Assembly: GCA_019055375.1 (NCBI GenBank)
Contig: JAHQIW010004261.1
Span: forward strand, 1-64,000
Direction: 5' to 3'
Length of the DNA: 64,000 bases
Origin: Parelaphostrongylus tenuis
Lineage: Eukaryota > Nematoda > Chromadorea > Rhabditida > Metastrongylidae
The notes under the pieces are model-generated. The model had not been told where the DNA came from and searched no databases. It saw nothing but the letters and a program-made list of their open reading frames with translations. Below are positions 23,180 through 35,167 of the stretch, piece after piece. The translations under genes and the position numbers were made by a program. The first letter of the stretch is position 1; the number at the start of each line of letters is the position of its first letter.

Positions 23180-24841
23180 TTAACTTGGTGCGATTTCAAA
23201 GTCGATTAATCGAAAACCAAACAGCAGTCTACGAAACAACGCCGTGATTCCGAGTAAAATACTTCTACAACAGCATTGGTTTGAATTCATTGACCAAGTA
23301 CAGTATTGATCAAAACGTACAAAGAGAATGCAATGGCAAAACAGTTTGTCGCTGAGCAATTCATTGAAAAAAGCACAGAACTGCTTATTCAACTTCAATC
23401 AGCGTTTATAGAAGGCTGATAACAGGGCGAATAACTGCACAATACTGGCGGTGTTCTCGAATTGTTATTCGCAAAAAATCAAAGCAAAGATCTATTTGCT
23501 AGGAGTCGGTGAATTTAAATGACATCTCGATACTGATTGGAATTCTCAGTACTATAAACAATGTCAGTCACTGTAGGAGTGCGCCTCCTGCAATAGAAGA
23601 AAGGTTTTCGAAAAAGATCTTCGATCCGAAAGAAGTGCTGCTGCCACCAAACAGCTTTCCAAAATCCGATGTACACATCACGATATATTGTGCAACAATT
23701 TTATGAATTAGGGAGCGAATTCTACTGTTATCCACAATTGAAATATCGTAATTATTTCGGATTTAATTGTACAAAATTGCTTTTCTTCCATTACCTAGCA
23801 GTACTTCGTTTGAGGGATGAATGGAAAAAATATTTGTACAATGATTACAAATGGTCAAGTTGCTAAATAAGCTGAATTGACCGATTATCATAAGAAAACT
23901 ATGGTTTGACTTTCTTAGAAAACCTTTCTATAACATTTGCCAGGGTAAAATGAGGAAATGAAGAGCATGTGACTGCTACTCAAAGAAGATAACATTGCAC
24001 TATATGACATGTATAGCAACAAATTTTCCTTTTTCTGCATATTGTGGAGAAATCACGAGAAACTGACCGCACCCTCTCAACATCCTTTTTGATGGAAGCA
24101 TGAAACATCTAAGAAAGTGAGCAAGGAAGTCTCGCCTCAACGCCACCCCACTTGCGTCCTCTACGCGTCCTCGTTACCTTCCCATTGCCATGCATTGATA
24201 AGCTCATCAAAGTGTATGATTGCACTGAATCACGGCAAGACCTTATCCCTCCATATAGTTATCGTTCCTGCGGCTTGCCCTGACACAGTTTCACTTTGCT
24301 TCCCCATGTTGGCGGACTCTTACTGACTTCACATTCCACGCTTCTCTCTGTGAACCCTTCAATGGAATTCTGTGGTTCTTAATTTGGCTATCGGTAGACC
24401 TTTTTGTCAAAAATGGTTGTTTTATAGGTGTACTGAGTGCGAAATCAATGAGAACATTGAAGCCTGAAAAATATGAGTTCTATGTCTTGAAATGTGCCGT
24501 TAAAACATTTTCAAGGAAGTTTGTATTTCACTATAGTCATTGGATATTGTTTTATCATTTTCTCTCTGAAGTGTTGGTATAATTTCGTCATTTCTGGTCC
24601 GCGTACTCCCTTTTTGGAAGAATTGATATTTTATGAGCCAACATCTGAAGCGAGAAGGCGTGATCCAAATTTATGCCACGCCATTTGAGGAATTGGGACG
24701 TTCATTCAAATTCTACTGGTGTGGCCTATTCCAACTAGTTATAGCAACAACTAGCATGCCTTTCGCCTATCGACCGATTTCATATGTTTGAAAATAGAAA
24801 GAAGAAATTGACATTTAGCTGAATATACAGCATTTGTTCAG
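23180..24841 (+). repeat. family upstream block preceding copy B
   Basis: Equivalent of 14340-15749. It includes CTGCTTATTCAACTTCAATCAGCG near 23377 (shortened forms of this recur at 19740, 28480, 34860 and 37860), AAGAAGTGCTGCTG, GAGAAACTGACCGC near 24058 and AGTGAGCAAGGAAGTC near 24115. Noncoding. Confidence 0.65.
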
Positions 24842-24858
24842 ATTTTGAGGAAGGAAAC
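24831..24858 (+). promoter_or_regulatory. probable spliced-leader acceptor and 5' UTR of copy B
   Basis: ATTTGTTCAG ends at 24841, with a 17-base leader nearly identical to that of copy A before the ATG at 24859. Placement and sequence match nematode trans-splice acceptors; use is inferred. Confidence 0.5.
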
Positions 24859-26418
24859 ATGAAATTCCTCGCAAAAATGACAAGTCTGTTAGGCGATGAG
24901 GCGCCCATGATCATCTTATTAGTGGTCACAGTTTCAACAGCATCAGGATGTGGTGTGATGCCACCTGGACAAGGTAATAAACGAATCATGATTGTAGAAT
25001 TACGAATAATCTCAATCTCAGATGTAGCCCAGGAACACTAATTAGTATAAGTTATTATTTGAATATTATTAAATAACCCTGCTTTTATATCATGACCGAG
25101 CTTTTTAATAGAACAATTTATTCGTTTAAAATAAGAGACGATAATGGTCCTAAAGTTTGCCGAACATCGTGGCTTCATTTTCAATAATCGCCATAAAATT
25201 CACAAGTTTTCATTGTAACGAGTACTAGGACATTCACCGTCACCGGCTTCACTTTGCTTGACGCTATGGTTTATTCTAGTTCACCCGATGTCCGTGCCCG
25301 TGTACCTGGTGTGGCACCTGGTGAAGGGAAAGCTAGGGCATTTGTACAGCGTCTTGTTATGCAAACAGTAAGTTTACAACTATTGGATTCCAAATGTTTT
25401 TTCAGCGAATTTTGGAAGGGTGTAGGAGGTGAGCGTCAACTTTGTGACAAGTCCTCAACCTCCTTGCGCTGAATTCACTCCATAGCTTGACATAATTTTA
25501 TTAGTAGCACTTTTTGATGAAGTCTTCAAATTAGTGAGAAACTCTGTTCGTCAGGTCTTTGATGTTTTCGAAAGCCAAGCTCGTAGTGCACTCCTACCTG
25601 ATGCTATAATCTCAAGCATTTCGGGTCAACTTACTGTAAACATCACTTACACACCAATGATGTGCCAGACAGTTCGTAATAGTCCAGAGGAGAATGCTAT
25701 CAGTGAGTCTTCAAGATCAATCCATTTGTAAAATTTCGCGTGCTTTATGGCAGGCAATAAAAGCTTAGCTGGGCTTTATTAGTATTTGGAATTGTTGACA
25801 TTTTTAGATACTACTGAGAGATCTCTTAAAATAAAACAAACTATCATAGTGGTGCCAAAATCGAAACTTTTACAAACAATACAATTTTTGACAAGTTTTT
25901 CTATTCGTTTTTTTCTGAGAAGGATATAGTAGTCAATGTGTTAGATGGTTACTTTGAAGGCTTTGATGGATAAAAAATTTGTGACTAGCACCTTTACTGC
26001 TCCTAACTTTTTTTTAACTTCTGTTCAAACAAAAGGTGTCTTTCTAAGGCGTCGAAAGGTGTCTGGTGTTTTTTGTAGTCGGTATGCCACAGAACTGCAT
26101 CGTCGTCGGCAACACGGTCACTGGAGTTTGCACTAAAATGGCGAATGTGGCTCCAACGAAATGTCACGGAGCCATGGAGACAGCGGCTGTTCCTCCGCAA
26201 CACCTGACAATTGGTGGGAGCATCTCGGTATGATCTGCTTTTTTTGGGCCAGCTTCAATATGTAAAGCGAAAAAAATGTGTAGACCACAAACATAATCAT
26301 GGCGAATTGGTCGAGAACGACGTGGCAAAGTGAAGTGAACACAGCTGTTCGGATGTTGGCATCAGGTCCGCTAGGATCGAACTTCTTCTCAGCATCTGCC
26401 GTTGTCAGCGGAAGTTGA
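24859..26418 (+). CDS. copy B: predicted secreted protein of an unnamed nematode five-exon family (best preserved copy)
   Basis: Exons: 24859-24973, 25219-25367 (or 25207-25367), 25555-25702, 26079-26227, 26284-26418. The product is about 231-235 residues: an N-terminal hydrophobic signal (residues ~15-30, ending ASGCGV), TFTVTGFT and FVQRLVMQ in exon 2, VFDVFESQARSALLPDA and VNITY in exon 3, NCIVVGNTVTGVCTKM and PPQHLTIGG in exon 4, IIMANWSRTTWQ, LASGPLGS and TGA in exon 5. The mature part has five cysteines (GCGV, MMC, NC, VC, KC) and NIT and NWS sequons. No internal stop is present. One oddity: at the expected exon 2 acceptor, copy A has GCAG but B has GTAA; the AG at 25205-25206 would restore the frame with four extra codons. 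If that site fails, B is a pseudogene too. No enzyme motif was seen and the function is not known to me. Secretion is inferred. Confidence 0.8.
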
Positions 26419-29400
26419 TGTTTAACTGTGATGTGTTTGAGACGACCATATATTTCACCTTATTTATTGCAGCATTATAACAGCAGTAGACTAAAAACTC
26501 ACACGAGTGTTGACTACTCAGGAAAATCTAGTAAATTCCATCAAAGTGCACGACGGGATAAGTTTGGATTCAGTGTACTGAACAGATTCTTCAAAAAGGA
26601 CTCCTGTGACAGGTTATCTATTCCGAAACACACGGATATTGATTAATAAGATTTAGTGCATGTCATTTTTTCAATGAGATCGGAGTAGGTGGAAAGGAAC
26701 ACTCATAGATATTTTGAGTGAATTTTCAAGGCCTCAGGTTCCACTGCTTGAACTTGATCTTTACCATCCCATTGTTGAAGCTTCAAATTAAAATGCACAC
26801 TTCTCTTGATGAAGAAGAACGTGCAATGGTCAAAACGCCTTTGTTACGAGCCACTTTGAAGAGAAAATTGGCAAGAGAAGATATCTACTGACAAAAACGA
26901 GCCACAATGCTTGCTGCGATACGTTTAGCAGTTCAATTCCCAGTGGAAGAAATCGCGTTGGGTGGGCCTTAACATCTAAACCGCGATGTTCTGACAATAT
27001 GTCGACCTCATATTGTCAACACGGCTTAGATAGAGCTTCACATTACTCAAAACACTCCCAAAAAAGCTCTTAAACTAGTTGAGAAATCTAGTTTACCGAA
27101 CGCTCGGTTCTGCGTCGGTGAACCAGATGACGTGAAGAGCAGTCGGATACGTATAGCGATATTCCGAATAATGAAGACTAGTCGTCTGCCTTAATGAATT
27201 AAAATAAGCCATCTTTTGCGGTGGTAGATGCTAGTTGAGAAATCTTTTTTTCTGTGTTTGACCTATCCAAAAGCCAAAGTTTTAGCACTTTCTTTCCTGA
27301 TATTGTGCTCCTAGCCATTCTTGATTGACTTGAAATTGAGATCACTTATGAGGCACTATTACAAGATGAGTTGGGTGGATCTCTGATAAAAAACATTCGA
27401 CTGATAGCTTACAAGCATGCAATCAACAGCATCAATGATAAGTAGAACTATGTTTGTCAGTGTTTAACTATCAACTAATATCTAGAAAATTGGTAAAAAT
27501 GTCGCAGAATATGAGGACGATCATCAAAATCATACTGGGATCAAATTATTTGGGAATGATGGCACACGACAATTTTTTCCAACGTCCTTTCCTCTGATTG
27601 ATTTATTGTTGAAGGTGTCAGATGATTTATGGGTTTCGAAGAACGATCGAAAATTGGCGTTCAAAGTTGCTTTGAGCTTTCTACTTTCACAGGAGTGAAG
27701 AAGGCACATATGTAGGAATTGTAGTTTCCTTGCTGTAATGAGCATGGAACAGGGAGCGTTAACAAGACGGTGACGAGAGATGGCATTCATATGGTGCGCA
27801 GCCATATACGGCACCAACCACTATGATAACACTGACGTCAGTTCCCGTCGTCGTGCTCCAGTCTCACAACTCTCTCAGAGTGAGTTGCATTTTCTCATAT
27901 ACAAACCCACTTTATAACAAGCAACTGTGTTTGCCTACACGAGCCGTTCAGGAAGAAAATCTTCAAATATATCAGGAATTTATTCTTGACGAAATACCTA
28001 CGTAATGTGGCTTTTCCTGCCACCAAGAAAATCCATTCAGATAGTACTACAAGAGTTGCTCAAATTTAGAATCAGCAGTTCATATACTATTCGACACGTA
28101 GTAATACTGAATGTCCACCTCATGGTAAACCAATTTCTCGACTGCTTCTGATGCAAATGGTTTACATTTTCTTTTTAGACATCATGGATGACTTACTTGC
28201 AGCTGATATTTACATTAGGGATTGAAGGATTTTTCCAGGCTAAAAGTTTAGAAAATTAACCACGACAGATTGGTAGAGATCGATTCAATGCTATGTAGTG
28301 ATCCATACAAAATAGCGTTCTGGAATACTGCGCTAGCATGACCTTGGATTTAACAGTTTTTTCGAAGCATGGTCATAGTTCTCTAAGTACATCGTCATAT
28401 TACAGTGGAGGAAGAATACTGTAACAAAACTATTCATCGCTCATCAAGTCAAATAAAACGACGCGAAATTGCTACAACACGGGACGGCTTATCCAGTTTC
28501 TACCAGGTTCAATATAGACTCAAAACAGGACCGGTAGTTTTACAGCGTTGCCTTCGACTACTTCCACGAAGCAAACATAAGAGGATTCATAATGTTGTGA
28601 ATCGAAGAACTGCTGCTGAATGAGTGGAGTTTCAAGCTTTATACATTGTCGGCTTTAGTCACTTTTGTATCACGGCTCCACAATGAATGAAATGTTTTCA
28701 GAATGTTTTAAATTCAAAAGAGGTGCTTTCGCCACTAGACAGATCTTCAAGGTTTATTTCCAAACTGTTTCATGCTCCAGATCGAAGCTATAAATTAGAA
28801 GGCCAATTTAATAATATCCGCTAACGAAATGCTGGAGTCGTAACAAATACGGTTTTGCGAGGAATATTTCTTGCAAGTTTATCAATAATTGTTCGCATTA
28901 TTTCTATGAGTGAGAAAATGAGAGACTAATCCAAAACGTAAATGCTGAATAAAGCAGATTGATTTCATTGTTAGGCAAACAAGATTCTGACCTTTCAGAT
29001 GATCATTTTAAAACTATTGCGGAGAGGATATGAAGCACTCTAGAATTTACATCCATTGCCAACTGACACTTCAATTCTCAAATTGTATAAACAACTTTTT
29101 TTGTCTGCGCATCATGGAAGAATTGCTGCACATTGGCGGCGATCCATAAACTTGCACGTTAATAAGAAGACTGAAACAGTTCAGTAGGTGAGAAAGGAAG
29201 CCTTTGTATGCGTTACATCACTTGAGCTTTCAACACCTCTCATGGCATTGACCATTTTGATACATTTGGCAATTTCTCCAAATTATGTGACCCTTTTGTC
29301 TCACAACAAGACCTGGTGTCTTCATACAGGCATTTTCTCTACCACCAATTATGATTCGGTTTACCATTGCCATCCTCATAATGATAGTTACATTTCTTGC

Positions 29401-29500
29401 CTATTTCTGAATCCTTCGGAGAAATTCTGCACTTTACGATTTGGCTACCTGTCGACCTGTCTATCAGAAAATGAGATATTATAGGCGTACCAAATGAATC
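26419..29500 (+). repeat. 3' flank of copy B, right unit of the ~9-kb tandem duplication
   Basis: Collinear with 17874-20712. No reading frame is preserved between the two units, so it is probably noncoding. From about 28380 it becomes a family upstream block that leads into no exon 1. Confidence 0.7.
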
Positions 29501-30290
29501 AAGTCAATGAGAACGTCAGAGCTCTAGAGAAATAATTTCTGCTCTCACAAATTCGTTTTCAAAAACATTCTTCATCAGAAGATGTGCTTTATCCATGTTA
29601 AACGCTATACTGATTTACAGTTGCCTTTTCATAATGAAGTACAGCACGACGAAGTGACTTAACGCTTACCATGCAGCGAATTGCATGAAATAGCGATGTG
29701 CAATCCTGTTTATATGATCTGTGACAAGACAGCTCTAAAAGAACATCGTTAGAATTTTGCTAACTTAGTACACTGTCATAATCAAAGTGTAAAAAACAAC
29801 ACGAAACTTCCATGACAAGGATCCGCTACACCGGGCTGCATCGACGCGGAATTGCTGCGACACAAAATCGGTCATTCTCTCTAATTAGCGTTCATAAAAG
29901 CTCTAGACGCAGACAATAGTTTTAAAGCGTTGAAGTGTCTTCGCTTGTTGTTCGCAAATACACAAAATAGGATTATTACGTTTCTAACCGAAAGTTTCAC
30001 AATGATATACTGAAATTAAGATAAAGCTTTCCTTCCTCGACTGTACGTGTATTGAGACATACATGAAAACGAGAAATTTTGTTACACAACTTCTTATCTG
30101 CAAAATCTGAGCTGAAGTATTTCCAGATCAATACAGCCATGCCGTTGCTCTCTGAATTTTGTGAAATGACAATTAGATACTACCATCTAATAGTCAAACT
30201 ATGGAGTATGAAGAAACGATCGCTGATCCTAGTGAGCGCACCTCTTTTGTGTATTAATATAAGTACATAAAACCACAAAATCAGGCCAGC
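29501..30290 (+). repeat. second orphan upstream block
   Basis: Similarity to the family upstream block restarts near 29720-29900 (CGTTCATAAAAGCTC...AGTTTTAAAGCGTTG) and fades by 30290 without an exon 1. No gene seen. Confidence 0.45.
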
Positions 30291-30304
30291 GGCAGTTCTG
30301 CGCT

Positions 30305-30343
30305 GCTCACGTATATTATACGTATATATAGTATACGTATATA
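30305..30343. repeat. TA-rich palindrome
   Basis: Perfect or near-perfect inverted arrangement of TATACGTATATA on either side of a short centre. Could extrude a hairpin; no associated gene end closer than about 380 bases. Confidence 0.7.
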
Positions 30344-30722
30344 ACAAACGACGGTAGTTATCTCATTAAATAATAAAAGAAACTTTATGATCACATGTAA
30401 CCTTCGAATCGGCGATGGCATTCTTAAATACATGCCGAGGCTTTATGAAAGTCATTTTTACGGGTCATTACCGCTCAGCTGGTGCAGTATAGAGGCAACG
30501 ATGAGAGCATTTTCTCAGTTGACAGCACAGGGATAACATGCCTCTAACCTTTCATTTGCAATTCGTCACGTACTTCTCAGAAAACACTAAATCGAATCTT
30601 GTAACATTGCGCACTTCATGAATATACACCACTACATTGACTCACTTTATTGCTGACGGTGATGCCACAATATATATCAACCCAATAGAAAAGCGTCGCT
30701 TCAAACACATCACAAATAAAAC

Positions 30723-32594
30723 TCAGTTTCCACTGACAACGGCAGATGCTGTGGCGAACTTCGATCCAATCGGACCCGACGGCAACATCCGAATCGCTCT
30801 GTTGAACACACTTTGCCACATTTGTCTCGACCAACTCGCCATGATAATATTTGCGGTCTATACAGACTTTTTCGCTCCGCAAAACAAAAGTTTCACAAAA
30901 AAAGGAAGCTAGTCAAACCGAAATTGCTCCTCCAATTGTCAAGTGTTGCGGAGGTATGACTGCTACATTCGTATTACACATCATATCATTCCCTGCCGGC
31001 GGCGGCATTGGTACAGTGCAAATTCGCGTCACCGTGTTTCCGACAATAATGCAGTTCTCTTTCATGGTGTCGGCGGCTGTAAGAAGGTGTGAGTCTGAGA
31101 AAAACACTATTTTCTTAAGTAATAAAGAAGTGAAAATTTGCGTAAACAGTATTGCGCACTGATTTTCTTTCATTCTTTGAAGCTTATCATACCAACACCT
31201 AACGCACTTAATACCATATCGTTCTCGAAAAAAAGGATACAAAAACTTATTCAAGAATTATCATTGACTGCGAAAATTACAATCTCAGTGCACTAATGTT
31301 AGCTTTTTGCAAATTATACAACAATTCTGCTGGTCTCAGTCGTTTGCCCACTCAGAATATAACACGTTGTTCTGCTTTGTCCAAATACATGTTGTACTTC
31401 TGCCTGAAGTCTTTGGAATTTACGTTTAAGACTGGATACCCACGCATTGCCGCTGCAGTGGAAAAAACTTTTTGACATTGCATTGGTTCGTAAATGACTG
31501 TAACATTAAGTTGACCCAAAATGGACGAGATTACAGCATCAGGTAACAGTGCACGACGACCATAACCTTCGAGAACATCAAAGACCTAAAGAACAAGTTT
31601 ACCACTTTTTCAGGGAGTTGATTATGAAGTATTATTGAACAATTATTTTGAAAAATGCGAAACCATGAGAGTACTAGGAGGCCAACATCTTGTCAGAAAA
31701 CTGAAGCTTATCTCCGAGGTCTTCTAGAATCTGAGCAAACGAAAACACTCAAAATTCAAGAGTTGCAAGCTCACTGTCTGCATTACAAGACGTGATATAA
31801 ATGCCCGAACTCCATTCCTGCTGCTTGCAATACCAGGATGCTGAGCAGAAATCGTGGCCATGTTGGTATAACCATGGCAACAGGCAATGTGAAGCCTGTT
31901 ACGACGAAGTTCCTAGTGCTCACTGTAACGAGGTTTTGCAGTGTTTTCAATAAAATCGGAAATTGAACCGCTTTACTGAATGGTCGCTTAGGCTCCGTTT
32001 TCTTTCTTTTCATAAACTATTCTCGTTTCATCGAGCGGCTTGGGAAACCACGGCAATTGTAGAATGATGATATTTGTCAAGCACTCATTTTGCTTTTAAT
32101 TTTTGTCAGGTATCTGCTCACCACTCAGTTCTTTCAGGGATTTTTGAGACATCATAACACTGCGAAAAAGGCAGTCGAAACAATAGAAATTTGAATTATT
32201 ACTTAACACGATGGCTGTCACCTCAACTGGGTTTATAAAGCGAAATCGCATACCCGACCAGACCTGTTAAAGGTTGGTGGCTGACAGCTAACATAGAGAT
32301 GTTGAAGAATGAGTGGTCGGGCAAATGGGCCTCGGTGGTGTAGTGTAGAGCACGCGTGCTCGGATAGGATGAAATGCGGGTTCGATTCTCGCCTGAGGCC
32401 ACATTTTTGCTCATCACTCATTTCGCTTAGGCAACCAATTTGATTAGTGTTCAGAAACTACTATCCAAGATTGGAACATAAAATGTCATTCTTTGTTCAT
32501 TACCTTGACCTGAAGGTATCACTCCACATCCAAATACTGTCAGGATTGTGGCCAGCAGCAAAATCACAACGAGATCGGTCGGATGTCCCGCCAT
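30723..32594 (-). pseudogene. copy C of the five-exon secreted-protein family, single-base deletion in exon 2
   Basis: Minus-strand exons: 1 at 32594-32504, 2 at 31922-31775, 3 at 31585-31444, 4 at 31076-30919, 5 at 30857-30723 (TGA). Exon 1: DLVVILLLATILTVFGCGV. Exon 3: VFDVLEGYGRRALLPDA, MQC. Exon 4: ENCIIVGNTVTRICTVPM, NDMMC, IPPQHLTIGG, in frame over all 158 bases. Exon 5: IIMASWSRQMWQ, LPSGPIGS. Splice sites are usable (exon 3 donor GTGGGT, exon 4 donor GTTTGA). Exon 2 is 148 bases, one fewer than 149 in the other copies; the loss is in GTTAT near 31867, where other copies have GTTTA. That is the only lesion found. The ancestral start seems lost (ATT in place of ATG), leaving the internal ATG at 32594 or an upstream ATG at 32636. 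The NWS sequon is absent (SWS). Diverges from copy F head-to-head. Confidence 0.85.
32110..32420 (+). repeat. SINE-B: tail fragment followed by a full copy
   Basis: 32110-32168 is a SINE-B tail; 32210-32420 is a further head, tRNA-like body (CCTCGGTGGTGTAGTG, GGGTTCGATTC) and tail. The body lacks one base in the A box compared with 10519-10590. Located in intron 1 of copy C. Confidence 0.75.
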
Positions 32595-33009
32595 TTTTGC
32601 AAAAAATTTAATCGTTGTTTGTGAAAATTTGACCATATTTTGTGAACTCGTATCATCAATAACTCATAAATAACATCGGCGTTTAGTAGTGCAGAATACA
32701 TAAATTACTTTGGTATAAGCAGCTATTTGATTTTCTTAAAAAATATCTCTGGCATTTTTCAATCTGATTAATTACAAGGAGCATCTTACAAAGCAACTTT
32801 TGGACATATTCTGCTATTCCAAAACACACGGGATGTGTTAATGAGGGCGAATGTATGTCAAATCCAAATGGGACTGAATCATATGGAGAGACCACTTAGA
32901 AAGAAAATTCGCTGAATGCTTCAATCACTAAAGTGGCACGTCTTAAAATTGGTTCCAAAATGTTATTTATGATCCCTCGACATAAAATCTGGCTTTCCCA
33001 AGATTATTT

Positions 33010-33185
33010 TACAATACATTAGTCCGATTTCTTCACGAAATGTATGGAAGAAAAATATAATGCTCAGCGAATCCCTAGAACGACGAGGATCCATTGAGCT
33101 ACTCTTGCATGCGATGAGGAAGAATGAAAGTGTTGCTGGTACCCGCTCGAATCCTTCGACGATCAACGGGACGACAGGTGACAGG
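33010..33185 (-). repeat. dispersed repeat, partner of 603-768
   Basis: Reverse complement aligns with 603-768 from GTTGATCGT through TTTCGTGAAGAAATCG. It lies in the 5' flank of copy C. Confidence 0.6.
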
Positions 33186-34191
33186 GGAACCTTCGACACT
33201 ACAAGTGCACTCCAAAGAGAAAATCTGTAAAAGAAGATATCGATTGACAAACACAAGGCAGAACTTTTGGTGCCAGCCGTTTTCAGCAACAGCACGGATG
33301 CCATTTGACAAGTTTTCATGTTCCCATTAGTTCCTCCCATTTGAAACGCATTAGAAATCTATTCTTTGGGTCGAAGGTGTGGGCTGACTACCACAGAACA
33401 GCACTGAGAATTTAAGAAATAGTAAAGGTGCCAAAAGGTAAAGTAAATGAGATGGTGCCAAAAACCCATCAATATGAGAGAGATCAAAGGATACCGTTCC
33501 AGAATAGTTCTAAAGGAAACACATTTGTAGCGTGATCAAGTATCGTTGTGAGACACTAGAATGCTGCACTTTGGCGTCTTGCAGAGCAGAGAAATGAGGA
33601 AGCATAATGGGCGTTGTCAACAAAGTGACTTGGGTGCATTTAGGCTGAGTCCTCGTTGCTCACCTTTCTGAATGCTCAATTTTTTCATCGAGATGAATGT
33701 ACATGGAACACCATTATTCTTCTCGATTTTTCCCTATGTGTAGAGGAAACAAAATTCGTTGTTGTACAGTCCATACGAGGAAGTTTCTCTCCATTTGTGT
33801 AACGGTAACAAACTCTCCAAGAAATTATATTATTCAAATAAATGTGCAGAAAGTAATCATGTGTAAAGTGATAAATGCTGTTTCAATAAATTATTATCAA
33901 TCAATCTGTCTTGTCTCTGATAATCTCCTTACACGTTTTGAACCTTTTATGAGGTTTGGTACGGCACTTACATAGTACCAGACAGCTACTGTTTCGGCTT
34001 TCCAGGTTCTTCAGTTGCAAGGTACCCTTTGGTTCAATCGATCCCTTGGAAGGTGATATACACCAACTTATGAATCGACACCAGATTTTTCGAATCACCG
34101 CGCGTCGAGTGACAAAATCCTCCGACATCGCAGTGACCAGAGTCGAGCGCTTATAATTCGGCATCGATTCCAATAACAATTTGGGTGTGTA
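33186..34191. other. 5' flank of copy C, noncoding
   Basis: Resembles the flank of copy D (TTTTTCCCTATGTGTA near 33726 and 13037). No supported gene. Confidence 0.5.
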
Positions 34192-35167
34192 CCCTTTGAA
34201 TGGGATTGGCTGGACTGAAAGGCACCGTGCTACTGATGAGCCTGGAAAGGAACAACAGTCACTAGAACTACATGGTTGCCGTACCAGATCTCATGAAAGG
34301 CTTAAAGCATGTTATCAGATCACCAGACTATTATTGTTTTTGAGCGAGATTCATATAAGCAGACAAAAGCAAAGGTACGACTTATCATTCTCTTATATTA
34401 TTGAAATAATCCTGAATCTTGCACCAAAAACAGCGTTGTAATGCAATTATTGCTGGATCGTACTAGAAAATGAACTGCGCAGAACTACGATGAATACGAT
34501 TGTGGCAGTTTCGCTAGTAAAAAAGCAAAACTCGCTCTATTGATCATAAAATTACTTGCCAGAGTAGGACAATATAGAACTTAGGTCCGAAGAATTGCTT
34601 AATAGCGGCAGTACCTTGTTCAAAGTAACATCTTTTTGGGAAGCATTCCTTTCTTTATACTATTCTCATTTCACCATGATTGACGTAGTGCGTGAAGACG
34701 AAGAAGAAACACTTTATATGAAATAAGTCAGCTAAGGTACTACAAATTGGATCATGATGAATACAATTTTTTTGTTATCACGAATGAATAATTGGAAGCA
34801 CAGTCAGTTCTGCAAAATTTGCGGACCGAGTTTTTAAGAACGCTAGTCGAAGTTGAAAAGCGACATTGCTAGTTTGTAGTTGGATTGCTAAGCGACGAGC
34901 AGTTTCGCTACAGTTTTCTCTTTGCACTTTCAACACTATAGTGCATTGAGCCGTCAAATATCGACAAACGCTTGTAAGTGACTGTTTTGTCGTGAATCAT
35001 GTGAACAGAATTGTTTCACAACGTTATATTGTTTGAATCGCCACGCAGTACGAAACCATTCGTTTTGGAATTACACTAGTTTCGCTGTTATTGAATTTGG
35101 AAAAATTTCTAGATCTGCAGGGCCTCAATTTCCACAAATACGCACATAAACAGTGAAACTTTCCTGA
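34192..35167 (+). repeat. left arm of long inverted repeat
   Basis: About 976 bases, matching the reverse complement of 37553-38518 almost without difference. The outer boundary is CCCTTTGAATGGG; the inner boundary is CTTTCCTGA. The outer end holds an 85-codon frame that is nearly identical in the other arm, but identity there only reflects the repeat. The inner half resembles 13690-13960 in the flank of copy D, so the arm is derived at least partly from family flank sequence. Confidence 0.93.

Noticed and set aside
30637..31162. Plus-strand proteins opposite copy C exons 4 and 5
   Set aside because: They are complements of the true minus-strand exons, whose splice sites, motifs and stop match the family.
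34181..34441. Conserved 85-codon protein present in both inverted-repeat arms
   Set aside because: Its identity reflects the near-identity of the arms; there is no family, no splice context, and no third diverged copy to show coding constraint.
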